Below are positions 32,067-35,134 of a stretch of DNA of 35,134 nt, piece by piece. Origin of the DNA: Fonticula alba (taxonomy: Eukaryota > Opisthokonta > Rotosphaerida > Fonticulaceae). The position numbers were made by a program, and so were the translations under genes. Numbering within the stretch: the stretch's first letter is position 1; the number at the start of each line of letters is the position of its first letter. A model generated the notes under the pieces. That model ran no database searches. It saw only the letters and a program-made list of their open reading frames with translations, and had not been told where the DNA came from. The stretch is from positions 376,896 through 412,029 of the forward strand of contig NW_009242975.1 in the NCBI RefSeq assembly GCF_000388065.1. The letters are read 5' to 3'.

Positions 32067-32139
32067 TTCCCATACCGGGACTCGAACCCGGGTCTCGTGG
32101 GTGAGAGCCACGTATCCTAACCACCTAGACTATATGGGA
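32067..32139 (-). tRNA. tRNA-Glu (anticodon CTC)
   Basis: On the minus strand the acceptor stem pairs TCCCATA with TATGGGA. The D arm contains TAGTCTAGGTGGTTAGGA, and the anticodon stem CGTGG/CCACG closes CTCTCAC (anticodon CTC). The T arm contains GGGTTCGAGTCCC and the discriminator is A. There is no intron. A TTTTT run follows on the minus strand (plus-strand A run at about 32058-32062). Confidence 0.95.
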
Positions 32140-32862
32140 GATGGAAGTCCGGTGGGTGTTGGGCCTTTTGTCCCTGCCTGAAACACGTCGGGTCTCGCAT
32201 GTGATTGCCAACACACCTGCCAAGGAGCCCGGCCACGGCGTCCGGGGCCGCCCGCCGGGGAGGCGGGGGCGGGCCACCGCGCAAACTGGCCCCAACAGGA
32301 GCAGGCCCACGGCGGAAGGGGCTCCTCCCCCCCTCCCTCCCTCGCACGATGGGAAGGACCCCAAGGACGGGGCCGGACGCGCGGGCGATGCCGGTGTCTG
32401 GGCACCGGGAGCAGCATGAACCCCGGAAAGGAGAATGCCCACCCCCAGGATGCCGGGCCCTGGAGAGGGCAAAGCACCTGCATTGCATGGGGCCGCCCTG
32501 GCGGGAGGCGGGACACAGGGGAAGGGAAAGGCCAGCGAGGGAGGGCCCCTTTCGGTGCCGCCCATCGCCCGGTGACTGTCCAACAAGTGCCCGGAGGATG
32601 GCTCCATGCGCACGCACGCACGCACGCATGCGCGCGTGCGCATACGTCCCCTGCTCGCCCACAGGGCGGGCCGATGATGGGGGCGAGGGCCGCTTTGAAC
32701 GATGCCGGGCGCTCCGACCAACAACCGGACGGGGATGCCGGACACGGCGCGAAGCAGGCGCCGGCCCGGGAGGAGGGACCGAGGCGGCCGGGCTGTCCGA
32801 CGGCGGGATCTAAAAGACGAACGAATTTCAGGAGCTCCGTCGCCCCGACCAGCACGAAGCCA
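32140..32862. other. Spacer between divergent tRNA-Glu and tRNA-Asp genes
   Basis: No gene is seen. A GCAC/GCAT alternating tract lies near 32609-32641. The sequence GATCTAAAAGACGAACGAATTTC, about 45 bp upstream of tRNA-Asp, is AT-richer than its surroundings and could be an upstream Pol III element. Confidence 0.4.
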
Positions 32863-32934
32863 TCCCGATTAGTATAGTGGTGAGAATCCCCGCCTGTCAC
32901 GCGGGAGGCCCGGGTTCAATTCCCGGATCGGGAG
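32863..32934 (+). tRNA. tRNA-Asp (anticodon GTC)
   Basis: The acceptor stem pairs TCCCGAT with ATCGGGA. The D arm contains TAGTATAGTGGTGAGAA, and the anticodon stem CCCGC/GCGGG closes CTGTCAC (anticodon GTC). The T arm contains GGGTTCAATTCCC and the discriminator is G. There is no intron. TTTTT follows within 10 bp. tRNA-Arg lies 75 bp downstream on the same strand. Confidence 0.96.
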
Positions 32935-33009
32935 CATTCTTTTTGCCTCCTGGAGGCGAGGAAATCCGCGCAACAAAAGCCCCCCGGGCAGGGTAGACCT
33001 GCAGAAGCC

Positions 33010-33083
33010 GGCCGCGTAGCTCAATTGGATAGAGCACCTGACTACGGATCAGGAGGTTGTGTGTTCGAGCCGCATCGTGGTCA
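33010..33083 (+). tRNA. tRNA-Arg (anticodon ACG), second copy
   Basis: Identical over all 74 bases to the gene at 3379-3452, including the TAGCTCAATTGGATAGAGC D arm and the CTACGGA anticodon loop. A TTTTTTT run at about 33091-33097 is the terminator. The sequences flanking the two copies differ, apart from the T run. Confidence 0.95.
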
Positions 33084-33536
33084 ACTTTCCTTTTTTTGCC
33101 GCGGCGCCCGCCCGCGCTCTTGCACACCGGAGCGGCTCACCACAGGCGGCCGGGCAGAAGCGCCAGGACACAGGACAGGGGGGCGGGGGGCGGGGGGGGG
33201 GGCAAGGGCCGGGGCCGGCGTCCGCTTCGGGCCCAGGTCGGGGGGCGGCCCTCCCCGACGAGGAGGCGGCTCATGGGGCTCTCGAAAAGCGCGCGATCTC
33301 CCAGCGGGGGGCCCGGCTGGGGCTGCGAAGCAGGCAGGCGAGGGGGGGGGCGCTTTCTTCGAGCGGACACGGAGTCCCCGGGTGTCCGATGTCCAGGGTG
33401 GTTTTCCCGGCCTGCGGCGGGGCGCCACGATGCTCTCGATGGATGCGGGGGGCCCTTTTGGCGGGGGGCCCCTCGCCGGCGAGGGCGCCCCAGCCGCGCG
33501 ACAGGACAAAAGCCCCGATGGCCGGCTGCAGCCCAA
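33084..33536. other. Spacer between tRNA-Arg and tRNA-Phe
   Basis: I see no gene and no signal other than the tRNA-Arg terminator and G runs near 33180-33201. Confidence 0.45.
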
Positions 33537-33609
33537 GCCTCGATAGCTCAGTTGGGAGAGCGTGTGACTGAAGATCACAAGGTCACCAGTTCAATCCTGG
33601 TTCGAGGCA
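33537..33609 (+). tRNA. tRNA-Phe (anticodon GAA)
   Basis: The acceptor stem pairs GCCTCGA with TCGAGGC. The D arm contains TAGCTCAGTTGGGAGAGC, and the anticodon stem TGTGA/TCACA closes CTGAAGA (anticodon GAA). The T arm contains CAGTTCAATCCTG and the discriminator is A. There is no intron. A TCTCTTTT run just downstream can end transcription. Confidence 0.95.
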
Positions 33610-33759
33610 ACTTCTCTTTTGCCCGGGGGCAGCCCGGTCTCATTGTGCGTTGATCCTATCAGTGTCCCCACACCGAGGAGAGGAAGATAGACACACGGGC
33701 GCGCGCGCGCGCACGACGCACAAGGCGGCGGCAAAAGCGGCCAGTGCAAAAGGCAATGG

Positions 33760-33831
33760 TGCTCATTGGGTGGATCGAACACCCGACCTCCAGTTTACTA
33801 GACTGGCGCTCTACCACTGAGCTAAACGAGC
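33760..33831 (-). tRNA. tRNA-Thr (anticodon AGT)
   Basis: On the minus strand the acceptor stem pairs GCTCGTT with AATGAGC. The D arm contains TAGCTCAGTGGTAGAGC, and the anticodon stem CCAGT/ACTGG closes CTAGTAA (anticodon AGT, read as IGT). The T arm contains GGGTGTTCGATCCACCC and the discriminator is A. There is no intron. TTTT runs follow at plus-strand positions of about 33747-33751 and 33733-33736. It begins only 7 bp after tRNA-Gly ends. Confidence 0.94.
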
Positions 33832-33838
33832 GGCGGCG

Positions 33839-33909
33839 TGCGTCGACCGGGAATCGAACCCGGGTCTACCGCGTGGCAGGCGGCAATTCTACCACTAAAC
33901 CATCGACGC
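33839..33909 (-). tRNA. tRNA-Gly (anticodon GCC)
   Basis: On the minus strand the acceptor stem pairs GCGTCGA with TCGACGC. The D arm contains GGTTTAGTGGTAGAAT, and the anticodon loop CTGCCAC gives anticodon GCC. The T arm contains GGGTTCGATTCCC and the discriminator is A. There is no intron. No run of four T separates it from tRNA-Thr 7 bp downstream, so the two may be cotranscribed. Confidence 0.95.
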
Positions 33910-35134
33910 TTCGCCTTGTGGTGGCCCCCACCGGCCGGCCTGACATGGGTGCGCCCTTGAGGTGGCCGCAGGCCGCGGCGCCGCGCCGAGCAGCGCCCGC
34001 CCTTGGCCGTCCCAAAGGTGGGCCTCCTGGGGGACGCCCGCCCCCCCGCCCCCCTCCTGGCCACCCCTCCGGCAAGCCTCCTGCCGCTGGCCAGGTGGCT
34101 ATATGCTCGCATGGGGAACAAGCCCCGGGACACCGCACTCGGCCCTGCGGCCAAGCACCACGGTCCCCCCCGTCCCGGACCCGCTGCTTCACTTGCCCGG
34201 TGGCCCAGGCTCAACTACATCCACCAGGCATTTATATTTATCTATTTTCCGGCCACCCATCCGACGGCCTTCCTTCCTCCGGTCGCCCCCGCGTATTCTC
34301 CGGGCACACTTCATGCTGCGGCGAGGGCGCCCTGCGCGCTGCCCCGGCAGAATCGAGGAGCCCGGGCAAAGGTGCCCCTTGCGATGGCAGTTGGCCCCCT
34401 GTTGGCGGCCTCGGCCCGCCATGCCGGCTCCCCGGGCCCGCCAGCGCGCCCGCCGCGGCGCCCGGGGGGGGGGGGGCGCCCGGGGCCCATTCGGCCGGAG
34501 TGGAGCTCCGACGGGCGGGCCCCCCCACCCGGCGGTTGGGCCGTCGCGCGTGCGTTCGGTGCGCAGACGAGGCGCCGTACCGCCCCCGGGCGGGACCCCC
34601 CGGCGCCGCCCGAACGAAGCTGCAACACCCCGCCGGCCTGGGACCCGGCCGGCGGGGAGTACACAAAGGCCGGGCCCGAGGAAATGACTCACGTCGGGCA
34701 CATGTGCAGGGAGCGTGGCTGCGCCCGGGCGCGCTGCGCGCCGCGCCGGCTGGGACGCTCCCCACCGCCACCCTTGGGCCCCCTCCGGCCGGGCGCGGGC
34801 CTGAAATCGGCCCAGCTCCCGGGCCCGGGCGACGCCCGATCGGCGCGGATCTCGCGCGCACGGGCCGTGCCAAGTCGAGACAAGCCCGGCTGTTTCATTG
34901 GCACATGGCCCGCTGTTGACCGTGAGCCTCGCCTCGCCCGGCCGCGGCGCCGCCCCGTCGGGGGGCCCTCCCGTCGCTGCTTGTCTTTCCCCATCTCCTC
35001 CGGTGGCCCGACCGACCCCCGAGCCTTCGTCCTGCCCCCCGCCCCCTGCCGTGGCGGGCAACGAGGGCGCAGGTCCTCTGCGCACGGCGGATTGCGCAAT
35101 CCGCCTGTCGTGTGTTTGTGCGTGTGTGCACGGG
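33910..35134. other. Gene-less right end
   Basis: No gene is recognised. An AT-rich spot (ATTTATATTTATCTATTTTCC) at about 34230-34250 and a CTATATG match near 34098 stand out in GC-rich DNA. A G run lies near 34467-34476. The open frames on both strands are Pro/Arg/Gly-rich with no domain. Confidence 0.45.

Overview
The window is nuclear DNA of a eukaryote with a very GC-rich genome. The evidence is spliceosomal introns with GT..AG ends, intronless tRNA genes with Pol III T-run terminators, signal peptides with type I membrane topology, and long microsatellites and homopolymer tracts. TAG, TAA and TGA all serve as stops, so the code looks standard. The mix of CXXC-repeat receptors with TKL-type kinase domains suggests a unicellular or aggregative protist. 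I lean towards an opisthokont-related lineage such as the slime mould Fonticula, but the sequence does not prove this.

Layout. 1-3378 has no recognisable gene apart from a small structured, AT-richer patch. 3379-3588 carries tRNA-Arg(ACG) and a converging tRNA-Cys(GCA). 4259-9216 (+) is receptor kinase gene A (5 exons, 1348 aa). 10105-10186 is tRNA-Ser(AGA). 11800-20617 (+) is receptor kinase gene B (4 exons, about 2786 aa including a 90-N assembly gap). 20864-26630 (-) is receptor kinase gene C (9 exons, about 1563 aa), convergent with B. 26631-29171 is a repeat-rich non-coding stretch. 29172-31045 (+) is a two-exon, two-pass membrane protein that resembles by eye the lumenal region of APD-type E3 ligases but ends in a proline-rich tail with PPPY motifs. 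32067-33909 is a cluster of six tRNA genes (Glu, Asp, Arg, Phe, Thr, Gly). The rest, to 35134, shows no gene.

The main content is a family of three linked receptor kinases. Each has a signal peptide, a shared N-terminal cysteine module, a long array of furin/VSP-like CXXC repeats, one transmembrane helix, a conserved juxtamembrane LNT motif and a cytosolic kinase. The exon models were built by hand. They are supported by equal exon lengths (the 171-nt first kinase exon is identical in size in all three), matching intron phases, and a shared GTGCGT-like donor and CTRAC branch site. A and B share identical DNA tracts that indicate gene conversion. C is more diverged and has a non-RD (HCD) catalytic loop. 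The general plan recalls the CXXC transmembrane kinases (TMKs) of Entamoeba. A plausible but untested role is sensing prey or kin at the cell surface with ectodomains that change by repeat recombination.
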